DNA of 33,951 nt from positions 1 through 33,951 of IMG/VR virus record IMGVR_UViG_3300028840_000557; one strand, 5' to 3'. The notes beneath the pieces are model-generated. The model was given only the letters and a program-made list of their open reading frames with translations. It did no database searches and had not been told where the DNA came from. The DNA is from a virus. This document shows, in pieces, positions 6,424-13,515 of the stretch (positions are counted from its first letter, which is position 1; every line of letters starts with the position of its first letter). The position numbers were made by a program, and so were the translations under genes.

Positions 6424-8201
6424 TACGTCAGATTTTCATTGGTTGTCGTTGCTTTCTCATCTCCCAAACTATCGACCACCTCTGTCGGTGTCTGTGAAGG
6501 GCTCACCGTCTTGTCATTCTCAAGCCCCTCGTTTGGTAGGAACTGCCCTTTCGGGTTTCTCTTCCTGAAGAATACCAGGCGGTGCCATTTATGGCGACAT
6601 CCGTAGCTACCTTTGTAATCCCATATTGAATAGATACCAAATTCCGGATTAGCCTGCTCGCTCGTCATCGTGTCGATGTCTTCCTTTCGGTAGATGTAGT
6701 TTAAGTCAAGCACTTCTGCACAGAAGTCCCTGTTCTTGTCATCCCTCGGCCCCCTGTACTCGTACCGGATTTTATACAAGCCACGGTCAAGATAGCTCGG
6801 GTCTTCAGGATCGCTGGAAATGTTCTGAAAAGCATCTGGGCGCAGCCTCAGCTTCACACCCTCAGTTGTCAGCATACCGTCATCCTCGATCAGCACCCAG
6901 CCCTCAGCTTCCAGCTCCTCCCTGCTCTCGCCTTTCTCCTTCAAATGCCTTATTATTGGAATTATCAGCTCCTCCGTTATTACCTGCTCGCCCTTCTTGC
7001 TGAACTTCGATTGCTCGTCCTCAGTGGTAGCCTCCGCATCGTCCTCATCGCCTTCAAGCCATTGGCTCGGCTGCAACGTCTCGATTGTGGCCTCCACAGG
7101 CCAGTTGTTCACCTTGAATATTTCAGACAACTGCTGCAAGATGATCTGTTGCATCGGAATGACGACCATTTTATTCATCAGCAACGAACTGCTTTCAAGC
7201 TCCTCCGCATTGTTTCCCAGGCCCGTGCTTTCCCTGATCCCAAACAACAAAGGTGAGGGTACACGGTGTGCGATCATAATATTTTTCGATACCTCTGGCA
7301 TCAAATCCCTGAATCTGCGCTCAATATTCGCTGGCTCATGGGTGTCGAACGCTACCTTCTGCTCCTGGTTATTGTTATACACGAATACGATCTTCGCCTG
7401 CTTCTTGCCGGTAAATTTCTGCATGAAATTGCGCTCGATCCTCGCTTTCTCCTCCTGTGGAGGCTCCCCGTTGAAGAACTGAACCACTGAACTCGGAAAA
7501 AACCCGTTCTCAATATTGTTCAGATGAAACTCACCTATCCGGTTATCAAGCAGTATCCAGTTCATCCCTCCAATATACGAGGGGGTGCTATAATAATACT
7601 GGCTCGGCCTGTACTGCTTCACGAACATCATTTGCTTCGCCTCCGACCTGTCTGCTGGATCGTAAGCCTTTATGCGCTGAGGCTTGAACTTTGGCTTACG
7701 GTATTGAGACCAGTCCCAGGACACAAAGTACTCATCGATTTCATTGGTTTCCTCGTTGACCTTACCGCTACGTACCTGCTCAGCCGGTGTGTGGTAGACC
7801 TCAGCAAAACGGGTGCGTGCCTTATTCCAGATCACCGTCCAAGTGAAATAGCCATGTAGGTACAGATCGAACGCTGTCTTGCCGATCAAGTCCTCCAATG
7901 TATCGCCCTTCCTGTTCACCCTCTTGCGCCAGGTCTCCACCTCAACGATCTTGCTATCGAACGTCACCCCTTCGCCCGCTATCATCTGCACAATACCATT
8001 TACAAGGGCCATGTGGGTGGGGCTTTGTAGCCATGCTTTGATCAGCTCGTTCGGAAACAGGTTGTCATCTCCATAAGTAACAAAAGCCTGATAGCTTTTC
8101 TCGCTGGCCACCGGAAGCTCGATCTCCGAAAATGCCTGTACAGATATTATCGGGTCTTTCCTGTCCGTGGGTTTGACGGTACTCTTTTTTTCCTGTGCCA
8201 T
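6423..8201 (-). CDS. Portal protein with C-terminal MuF-like domain, 592 aa
   Basis: I chose ATG 8201 (MAQEKK) because it follows an AT-rich leader (TTTTGATATAAATTCT); the upstream alternative is a TTG. Residues 38-380 are the portal: YGDDNLFPNELIKAW near 43-57 and the GIRESTGLGNNAEELE stem/wing segment near 321-336 are typical of Bacteroidota-phage portals. The portal is the dodecameric channel through which DNA is packaged and which docks the terminase and tail. Residues about 470-550 carry YEYRGP, RDFC494, YRKEDI and GCRHKW (534-539), the Cys/His pattern at the end of MuF-type minor head proteins, so a MuF-like domain appears fused on. It is placed after the capsid gene rather than after the terminase. 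Confidence 0.85.
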   Translation of the reverse strand: MAQEKKSTVKPTDRKDPIISVQAFSEIELPVASEKSYQAFVTYGDDNLFPNELIKAWLQSPTHMALVNGIVQMIAGEGVTFDSKIVEVETWRKRVNRKGDTLEDLIGKTAFDLYLHGYFTWTVIWNKARTRFAEVYHTPAEQVRSGKVNEETNEIDEYFVSWDWSQYRKPKFKPQRIKAYDPADRSEAKQMMFVKQYRPSQYYYSTPSYIGGMNWILLDNRIGEFHLNNIENGFFPSSVVQFFNGEPPQEEKARIERNFMQKFTGKKQAKIVFVYNNNQEQKVAFDTHEPANIERRFRDLMPEVSKNIMIAHRVPSPLLFGIRESTGLGNNAEELESSSLLMNKMVVIPMQQIILQQLSEIFKVNNWPVEATIETLQPSQWLEGDEDDAEATTEDEQSKFSKKGEQVITEELIIPIIRHLKEKGESREELEAEGWVLIEDDGMLTTEGVKLRLRPDAFQNISSDPEDPSYLDRGLYKIRYEYRGPRDDKNRDFCAEVLDLNYIYRKEDIDTMTSEQANPEFGIYSIWDYKGSYGCRHKWHRLVFFRKRNPKGQFLPNEGLENDKTVSPSQTPTEVVDSLGDEKATTTNENLT

Positions 8202-8290
8202 AGAATTTATATCAAAACACAAAGGAAGGGACGCTTGCCCCTATCCCTTGCGTCAGGTCAATCGTGCCTGTTGGTGATCCTTCTGCCTCA

Positions 8291-8839
8291 TTAATAAGCC
8301 GGTGTTACAGTTACGCCAGCGAAATTATCAAACGGATTGGTAGTAAAATCCTCGAGGAATATGGCATAGTCGTTCTCCTCAGCCATAAAGGTCATGTCCA
8401 GACCCTTCTTATCTGCTGCAGCTACACCACTCGTCTCGCTACCTCCATTCGCAGTACAGCCGTTGTACCGACCAAAGACCCTGATTTTATCTTGGAAATC
8501 CAAGGCAAAGATTACCCATCGGCCCAGCTTCAGGTTGTTCAAGTCTGCCAGGTCTGCCGGTGCAATACCAAACAGCGTCAGCGTCAATGTCTGTGCGATA
8601 TAGGATGTCCCATTATCTTGGTTCGCATTCACCGCCTGCTCGAACGACCCTACATTATCAGCCATCTCAAACCTGTGGATGGTGATTGCATCCGTTCCGA
8701 TGTCAAGTTCACCGCCAGATTCAGAAGTGCCTGTCAAAGCAGCAAAATCAGCCAGGCTTGCATAGAACAAGGTTTTTATCCCCGCTCTGCCTACCATACA
8801 TTCGTCTAATAGGCGTCCATTCGTTAAGTCACAACTCAT
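8291..8839 (-). CDS. Probable major tail tube protein, 182 aa
   Basis: The length and pattern (SYIAQTLTLTLFG, then LGRWVIFALDFQDKIRVFGR, then AADKKGLDMTF) fit phage tail tube subunits, in which a beta-barrel ends in a strand of this type. It is the only gene in the virion block with that pattern apart from its own paralogue, the N-terminal half of the 441-aa protein at 4528-5853. It lies between capsid and portal genes. A head or neck protein is the alternative. ATG 8839 follows ACTTCATACTGAT. A long hairpin (8862-8901) separates it from the capsid gene and may set its dose relative to capsid. Confidence 0.6.
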   Translation of the reverse strand: MSCDLTNGRLLDECMVGRAGIKTLFYASLADFAALTGTSESGGELDIGTDAITIHRFEMADNVGSFEQAVNANQDNGTSYIAQTLTLTLFGIAPADLADLNNLKLGRWVIFALDFQDKIRVFGRYNGCTANGGSETSGVAAADKKGLDMTFMAEENDYAIFLEDFTTNPFDNFAGVTVTPAY

Positions 8840-8861
8840 ATCAGTATGAAGTTATGTTAAG

Positions 8862-8901
8862 ACCAGAACCGGCACAGAAAAAGCAACAAGCCGGTCCTGA
8901 T
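8862..8901 (-). promoter_or_regulatory. 12-bp-stem hairpin between capsid and tail-tube genes
   Basis: ACCAGAACCGGC (8862-8873) pairs with GCCGGTCCTGAT (8890-8901) over 12 bp, with 2 G-U pairs in the minus-strand RNA and a 16-nt loop. On the minus strand it is followed by CTTAACATAACT, not a T-run, so full termination is unlikely. It could protect the capsid mRNA end or reduce read-through. Confidence 0.6.
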
Positions 8902-8916
8902 CAAAACTGGTGAAAA

Positions 8917-9828
8917 TTACGCGTCAGCGTGGAACACTACTTCCTCGAACCAGCCTACCTGCACACCCATGGTGGCATAGGCAGCAAAGCGCACATTGTC
9001 GCTTAAATCGACTTCGTGCATATCCTTCAGCTGAACTTCATTGAAGTTGCTTACGGACTCGGTTCCGAAATACAGGTTGCTCTTATGTGAAAGCACCATA
9101 TTGGATGCCTCCATACCTGGGGCAACGTAAATAGGAATACCCACAAAGTTGAGGGGCTTGTCGCCAGCCTGGTACTGATCCATGAACCCTTGGTTCGCCA
9201 GTGCCTGCTTATAAGCTGCGGCACAGTTGGGAGCTACCCAGAAAGCAATATCGGGAGCATTGAACCAGGACTGAGCAGCTGCAATGTCATACATCGCACC
9301 CAGCTGAGCCACCACCAGGGCAGCGGTCACCAATGCTGGGGTGGTCTTGTTTCCTGCTGCTACGCTGGCAGTAAACTTCTTAATGAACCCATCGATCAGG
9401 GTATAGGTGGCACCTGCGGTGTCTCCCTGCCAGATCGAATACTCGATCTCCTGACCTACATGGCCCATGATCTCCTCGATCACACTGTCCACAACGTCCT
9501 GCGCCAGAACCCTGTCTTGACCAGTGCCCATGCGGATGCTCGACCAGTCAACGTGCTTGAAATCTTTCTTACACATCTGCAGGTTCACCTCGAATGCTGC
9601 CGGGGTCAGGATCTGCTCATCAATGGTTACAGTACCAGCAGGCGTAAAGTCACAGGTGGGGGTTGCGATGAACCCTGAACCGGCAAGCCTACGGATGTGG
9701 TATGCTTTGTTTACATCGTCCTTGACAGTCAGGTTCTGAACAGAATCTGCTTTGAAGAACATTTTATTAATCAACTCAGTTGCGGCTTCGCCTACATAAC
9801 TGGTTGTTAGTGAGGTTGTTGTTGCCAT
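8917..9828 (-). CDS. Major capsid protein (HK97-fold), 303 aa
   Basis: The protein starts ATTTSLTTSYVGEAATELIN, continues with KMFFKADSVQNLTVKDDVN and ends with a beta-rich domain (SNMVLSHKSNLYFGTES...DNVRFAAYATMGVQVGW), the signature of major capsid proteins of Bacteroidota siphophages. It forms the icosahedral shell. Neighbours fit: protease-scaffold and decoration protein upstream. No separate N-terminal delta domain is visible, in line with a scaffold supplied by the upstream gene. ATG 9828 is preceded by TTTAATTTAAAATATT. Confidence 0.85.
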   Translation of the reverse strand: MATTTSLTTSYVGEAATELINKMFFKADSVQNLTVKDDVNKAYHIRRLAGSGFIATPTCDFTPAGTVTIDEQILTPAAFEVNLQMCKKDFKHVDWSSIRMGTGQDRVLAQDVVDSVIEEIMGHVGQEIEYSIWQGDTAGATYTLIDGFIKKFTASVAAGNKTTPALVTAALVVAQLGAMYDIAAAQSWFNAPDIAFWVAPNCAAAYKQALANQGFMDQYQAGDKPLNFVGIPIYVAPGMEASNMVLSHKSNLYFGTESVSNFNEVQLKDMHEVDLSDNVRFAAYATMGVQVGWFEEVVFHADA

Positions 9829-9858
9829 AATATTTTAAATTAAAGTTTTTAAATCAGA

Positions 9859-10272
9859 TTAAGATGGATCAGTTGCGGTGATCGAGCCAGCTGCGCTTCC
9901 AAGTCCCTCAACGTACCAGTTGGTTCCATCGCATTCCAGCCTGATCTTGTCACCTGAAACAGCTGTACTCGCAACGAAGTTGATCTGGTCTTCGTCCACG
10001 GCAGCAACCAACGCTCCATTAACAGTCAGCACACCGCTGATATTATCGCCCTCTGCACTATCAACGATCCATGCAGTAGTCGGTGCGGTTGCACCTACGA
10101 TAAATTCAAAGTTCACACCAGCTTTCAGAGCTGGCAGGGTAATGGTTCCACCACCGGCAGCATTCATGAAGATCAGCTTCCCTGAATCAGCAGCGGTCAA
10201 AGTGATGTCGTCAGTGACGACCTGCACATTCCTAAAAATGCGCTCCGGATTATTACTATAAGTTGTTGGCAT
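9859..10272 (-). CDS. Capsid decoration/stabilising protein, 137 aa
   Basis: A small beta-rich, Ala/Gly/Thr-rich protein with LTAADSGKLIFMNAAGG, TITLPALKAG, FEFIVGATAPTT and a closing SGDKIRLECDGTNWYVEG. This repeated-strand pattern is common in small virion proteins encoded between protease and capsid genes, and fits a shell decoration protein. It lacks Cys-rich or enzymatic motifs. ATG 10272 follows AACTTTAAAAACGTAAATT. The role is inferred mainly from position and pattern. Confidence 0.65.
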   Translation of the reverse strand: MPTTYSNNPERIFRNVQVVTDDITLTAADSGKLIFMNAAGGGTITLPALKAGVNFEFIVGATAPTTAWIVDSAEGDNISGVLTVNGALVAAVDEDQINFVASTAVSGDKIRLECDGTNWYVEGLGSAAGSITATDPS

Positions 10273-10292
10273 AATTTACGTTTTTAAAGTTT

Positions 10293-11144
10293 TTACTTGC
10301 TCGCCTCTTTCTGCTGACGAACATACTTACCAAGCCCGACAACAATCTTCCTCTTGGTGTCTGCGCCTTCAGGATTTTCGTCCTTATTGTCGTCACCAGG
10401 CAGGTTGAACTCCTCACGCATCTTCGAGATGGATGTCTCAAGGCCCTTGAGCTTCTTGTCAGTGTGGGTCTTGAAGTTGGAAATGATCTCTGCGAGACCT
10501 TCAATGAGCGCATCGATCTGCTCTGCTTTCAATCCATCGCCAGACATTTCTTCATCGTCCTCAGCATCGGCTTCTCTCAGATCGCCAGCTACACCGTCCT
10601 CAGTAACTACGAGAACCTTACCGTCCGCCAGTGTGTATTCACCTGTTGGTACCGGCTGCTCCTCGCCATCGACAGTATGCGTGATCTCGGCTCCGACCTC
10701 AAGGGTTTCGCCCGGGAAATTGATTGTAACAGACGCACCGTCTGCATTGGTCGCCTCAACAGCTCCGAACTTATCCTGCTCGGCTCCTTCGCCTTTATCA
10801 TCGTCCTCGGCTTGCTCTCCCTGTTTCGGCAGGGAAAATTCGCCAGGCTCCTGAATAAGCACGATCTTACTGTCACTATCGACCTGAATTTTGCGCCCAT
10901 CTTCAAGGACATACTCGCCATCCTGAATATTATACTCAGAACCGTCCTCGAAAATTCCGATAAGCTTCTCACCAACAGTAAAGGTCTCATTCTTTACTTC
11001 GATATCCCACTTTGAGATTTCAGTGATGATAGCCATTTTAACGCGCTTGGTGGTATCGTCACCGCCTCCCTGCTCATCATTCTCGAACAGGGCACGGATT
11101 TTGGACAAATGAACGTCCAGCTTTGATTTTTTCTTGGTTGTCAT
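10293..11144 (-). CDS. Possible nested scaffold protein (internal start), 283 aa
   Basis: ATG 11144 lies in frame inside the protease-scaffold gene, exactly where the protease domain ends and the scaffold begins (MTTKKKSKLDVHLSK). It is preceded by GTTAATTAAACAATCCACAAAC, an AT-rich leader like those of the separate genes, although it lies inside coding sequence. This repeats the known nested protease/scaffold arrangement of lambda C/Nu3 and others. The product would hold the acidic repeats and the C-terminal coiled coil but no protease. The internal start is an inference. Confidence 0.5.
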   Translation of the reverse strand: MTTKKKSKLDVHLSKIRALFENDEQGGGDDTTKRVKMAIITEISKWDIEVKNETFTVGEKLIGIFEDGSEYNIQDGEYVLEDGRKIQVDSDSKIVLIQEPGEFSLPKQGEQAEDDDKGEGAEQDKFGAVEATNADGASVTINFPGETLEVGAEITHTVDGEEQPVPTGEYTLADGKVLVVTEDGVAGDLREADAEDDEEMSGDGLKAEQIDALIEGLAEIISNFKTHTDKKLKGLETSISKMREEFNLPGDDNKDENPEGADTKRKIVVGLGKYVRQQKEASK

Positions 11145-11702
11145 GTTTGTGGATTGTTTAATTAACTCCTTTGCGAATACACCCTCGACAGAAAATCCCT
11201 CGACCCCTTTCTCCTTTACCAGCTCCCAGACCTCATCGTTAAGCACTTTGATCTTCACGAACCAACTACCCACCGGTAAGTCGAAGCCATACATTGCCGA
11301 TTTGTCCTTCTCAGAATCTTCGACAAGCCATGTTTCGACCACGGAAAGGTCGTTCAGTGTAGCTTCATGCTCCAACGTCATGCTGCTCTGTTTACCTTGA
11401 AGTAGGAACTTCTCGGATAGTTCCCGAATGGTATCTGCTGTAAAAAACACGAAAAATTCTTCACCGTCATTATCGACACGGTAAATAAGTTTGTCCGGTA
11501 CCATTGCAGGGCCAGCTACGATCCGCTGCTCCTCATCAATGGTCTTAAACGCAAAGGCCGGGTTAGGTTTCACCTCACCACTGGCCCCCTCCTCACTGAA
11601 TGCGATCCAGTTCTGTTCGATTGCTGGATGCTTCACAAGTGAGATTGCGGTGATACCCTCACCGCTTCCGTCTTCCGATAATTTAAGCTCGATTATTTTC
11701 AT
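10293..11702 (-). CDS. Prohead protease fused to scaffold (XkdF-like), 469 aa
   Basis: I chose ATG 11702 (MKIIELKLSEDGSGEG); a TTG lies 18 bases upstream within the promoter. Residues 1-180 match XkdF-type phage proteases: ITAISLVKHPAIE, then RIVAGPAMVPDKLIYR, TLEHEATLNDL, VVETWLVEDSEKDKS and GVEGFSVEGVF. Residues 187-469 look like a scaffold: very acidic, with two similar beta repeats (EYVLEDGRKIQV and EYTLADGKVLVV) and a C-terminal coiled coil (about 405-440). The protease cleaves scaffold and capsid during maturation. An in-frame ATG at 11144 with its own leader could make the scaffold separately. A promoter (11718-11750) stands directly before the gene, making it first in the head operon. 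Confidence 0.8.
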   Translation of the reverse strand: MKIIELKLSEDGSGEGITAISLVKHPAIEQNWIAFSEEGASGEVKPNPAFAFKTIDEEQRIVAGPAMVPDKLIYRVDNDGEEFFVFFTADTIRELSEKFLLQGKQSSMTLEHEATLNDLSVVETWLVEDSEKDKSAMYGFDLPVGSWFVKIKVLNDEVWELVKEKGVEGFSVEGVFAKELIKQSTNMTTKKKSKLDVHLSKIRALFENDEQGGGDDTTKRVKMAIITEISKWDIEVKNETFTVGEKLIGIFEDGSEYNIQDGEYVLEDGRKIQVDSDSKIVLIQEPGEFSLPKQGEQAEDDDKGEGAEQDKFGAVEATNADGASVTINFPGETLEVGAEITHTVDGEEQPVPTGEYTLADGKVLVVTEDGVAGDLREADAEDDEEMSGDGLKAEQIDALIEGLAEIISNFKTHTDKKLKGLETSISKMREEFNLPGDDNKDENPEGADTKRKIVVGLGKYVRQQKEASK

Positions 11703-11717
11703 GCTCCTGCGTTTTGA

Positions 11718-11752
11718 CAAAGTTAAGCTACCGTATTGTCACTTAAAAACAC
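11718..11752 (-). promoter_or_regulatory. Phage promoter A, before the head module
   Basis: On the minus strand GTGTTTTTA begins at 11752 and TAACTTTG ends at 11718, with 18 nt between GTTTTTA and the -7 box. TAACTTTG is a perfect match to the Bacteroidota -7 consensus TAnnTTTG. The same arrangement with identical spacing occurs at 20242-20276 and 30481-30515. The box ends 15 nt before ATG 11702. A small inverted repeat, ACACTA/TAGTGT (11749-11761), directly before the T-run may also weakly terminate the tape-measure transcript. Confidence 0.6.
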
Positions 11753-11766
11753 TATTAGTGTGCTTA

Positions 11767-13383
11767 TTATTCCAGCGTCACATCGGCCTCCCTCTGTTTC
11801 GCTATCTCCTGCTTAGCCGTTACCTCAGATTCAACGACATACGCCTTGGTAGCCTCCCTCCTCGTGGTGTCCTGTATGATGTTCACATCCGATGCAATCC
11901 CGACATCCGCATTGGTCAGGTTAGCCGATGATACAGATGGTGCTGCCAAACTTACGCTCGGCACCGATGAGCTTGTTGAGACCCCTGGTGTCTGCGTCTG
12001 TGCGATCCTTCTTACGTTCGCCATACCTGCTGCCAGTGCAGCAATAGCTGCCGGTATAGCCAGCACCGGCCCTACGACCGGAATAGCAGATACTGAGGCA
12101 TGCGTTGCCTGAGCCCCTTGTATCGCTGACTTGGTGGCATCAGCTATCTGAATACCCTTTGCCAGCTTCGACCCCTCACCTAAGAAAGTGGTCAGGGCGT
12201 ATAAGCTGTCCTGATAGATATTACGCTTGGCATTGGCTGTGTCCTGCTCATTTTTCAGCTGCCTGTCCGCCTCCTGCTGTTCTTTCCTGAACCGCCTCTC
12301 GGTCTGCTCAACCAGCTCGTCCGTCAGCTCCTTGTTGATCTTCTTGGTCTCATCAGCCATGTATTGCTCCATCTCGATATCGAAGTCCGCCATATCCTGT
12401 GCGAACTGCTTATCAAGCTCCCGCTGCTCAAGCTCGGCTGTCACCTCTGCCGACCTGCGATCCATGTATGCCTGATCTGCTGCCTGTTTTTCGGCTTCCT
12501 CCTCTGCTGCTATCGCCTTGCGCTTGGATGCCCACCTGGTATCAAGCTCAATATTGCGGTTTATCAGCTCCCTTTCTTTTGCCAACGAAGCAGCCCTGCG
12601 GTCGTCAAGCGTTGCTTCGGCTTGCCGTAGTGACAGGTATGCGTCCCTCTCGTCCTCAGTACCCTTGGCATTTTCAAAGGCTACCTGCGCTGCCCGTACC
12701 CTCTGCTCCTGTACCTTCAGCTGCTCGACCAGAATCTCTTTCTCCAATACGCTCGCTTCCGCCAGGGCCGACTTCTGATCTTCATAGCTGGCAGTCATGT
12801 CACGGGTGATTATAAGCAGCTCCTGCACTCTGGCTCTCCGCTCACTGGTGAAAGTCAACAGGTCAGCTTCCCCTGTCCTGAGTGCCTGAGTAATATCGAA
12901 CAGCTCCTTGGCATTTTCTGAAGCCTCTGCCATGCGATCCCGCACCCCTTCCATTTCAATGCGTGCCAGCTTCCAAGCATTTTTAATGCCTATGGTTCTC
13001 GCCATAGCAATGGCTCCTGTTGCCTCACCAAGCGACCGCCTCATCTCATCACTGCTGGCTTTCGTTGCGTCAAGTGATCTGTTTAAAGCATCAGCCCCTT
13101 CCTGAGTGAAGAAAAAGGCTTTCCCCAAAGCCAACGCTGCTGTCGCCACCGCTGTGAATACAAGCACCAGCGGATTAGCCAGCAATGCTTTCGCTGCTGC
13201 GCTTATACCCTTCAGCCCGCCCTGCACTTTTGCTAACGGGCCAGGCAATGCGTTCAGCTGGTTATCCAGATCAGATGTGGATGCTGTTACATCCTTCTGC
13301 GCCTCCTCGACATTCTCAAGTGACTTGACCGCCTCATCCGTTTGGATGTCGATCTTTCTGACGATTATTTCTTCTTGCGCCAT
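11767..13383 (-). CDS. Tail tape measure protein, 538 aa
   Basis: A long, Ala/Glu/Lys-rich helical protein. Residues 1-60 are coiled coil, followed by a hydrophobic stretch near 78-105 (LLANPLVLVFTAVATAALALG is split by the membrane-like core). A very long coiled-coil region from about 105 to 385 follows, with many EQRELDKQ/RRFRKEQQEADRQ heptads. A Gly/Ala-rich helical region (SAIPVVGPVLAIPAAIAALAAG) and a Ser/Pro/Val linker then lead to the end. This architecture is that of the protein that sets siphovirus tail length. With the usual 1.5 angstrom per residue, 538 aa predicts a tail near 80 nm. The first 19 bases overlap the small gene at 13365-13511. Confidence 0.8.
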   Translation of the reverse strand: MAQEEIIVRKIDIQTDEAVKSLENVEEAQKDVTASTSDLDNQLNALPGPLAKVQGGLKGISAAAKALLANPLVLVFTAVATAALALGKAFFFTQEGADALNRSLDATKASSDEMRRSLGEATGAIAMARTIGIKNAWKLARIEMEGVRDRMAEASENAKELFDITQALRTGEADLLTFTSERRARVQELLIITRDMTASYEDQKSALAEASVLEKEILVEQLKVQEQRVRAAQVAFENAKGTEDERDAYLSLRQAEATLDDRRAASLAKERELINRNIELDTRWASKRKAIAAEEEAEKQAADQAYMDRRSAEVTAELEQRELDKQFAQDMADFDIEMEQYMADETKKINKELTDELVEQTERRFRKEQQEADRQLKNEQDTANAKRNIYQDSLYALTTFLGEGSKLAKGIQIADATKSAIQGAQATHASVSAIPVVGPVLAIPAAIAALAAGMANVRRIAQTQTPGVSTSSSVPSVSLAAPSVSSANLTNADVGIASDVNIIQDTTRREATKAYVVESEVTAKQEIAKQREADVTLE

Positions 13384-13511
13384 CTTCGTAGGTGTTTGAA
13401 TTTCACCGGCAGTCTCCTGCTCACCTCGTCCATCGGCCTCTGATCCGTGTCGATGCTTAGCTTGACAAGCTGCCGTAAATTGCTGAATATTATCTGGTCA
13501 ACGTTCTGCAT
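13365..13511 (-). CDS. Small basic protein between hub and tape measure genes, 48 aa
   Basis: ATG 13511 lies 4 bases after the TAA of the hub gene (13516), and the frame runs 48 codons to a TAA inside the first codons of the tape measure gene (19-base overlap). The product opens MQNVDQIIFSNLRQL and ends with the very basic KFKHLRRWRKKK. Tight packing on both sides supports it as real. It occupies the place where tail chaperones often sit, but is far too short for one; the chaperone candidate is at 17934-18676. No family recognised. Confidence 0.55.
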   Translation of the reverse strand: MQNVDQIIFSNLRQLVKLSIDTDQRPMDEVSRRLPVKFKHLRRWRKKK

Positions 13512-13515
13512 TGGG

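Noticed and set aside
10256-10513. Minus-strand frame of 85 codons overlapping the end of the protease-scaffold gene
   Set aside because: Arg/Ser-rich shadow of the protease-scaffold frame; no leader and no recognisable domain.
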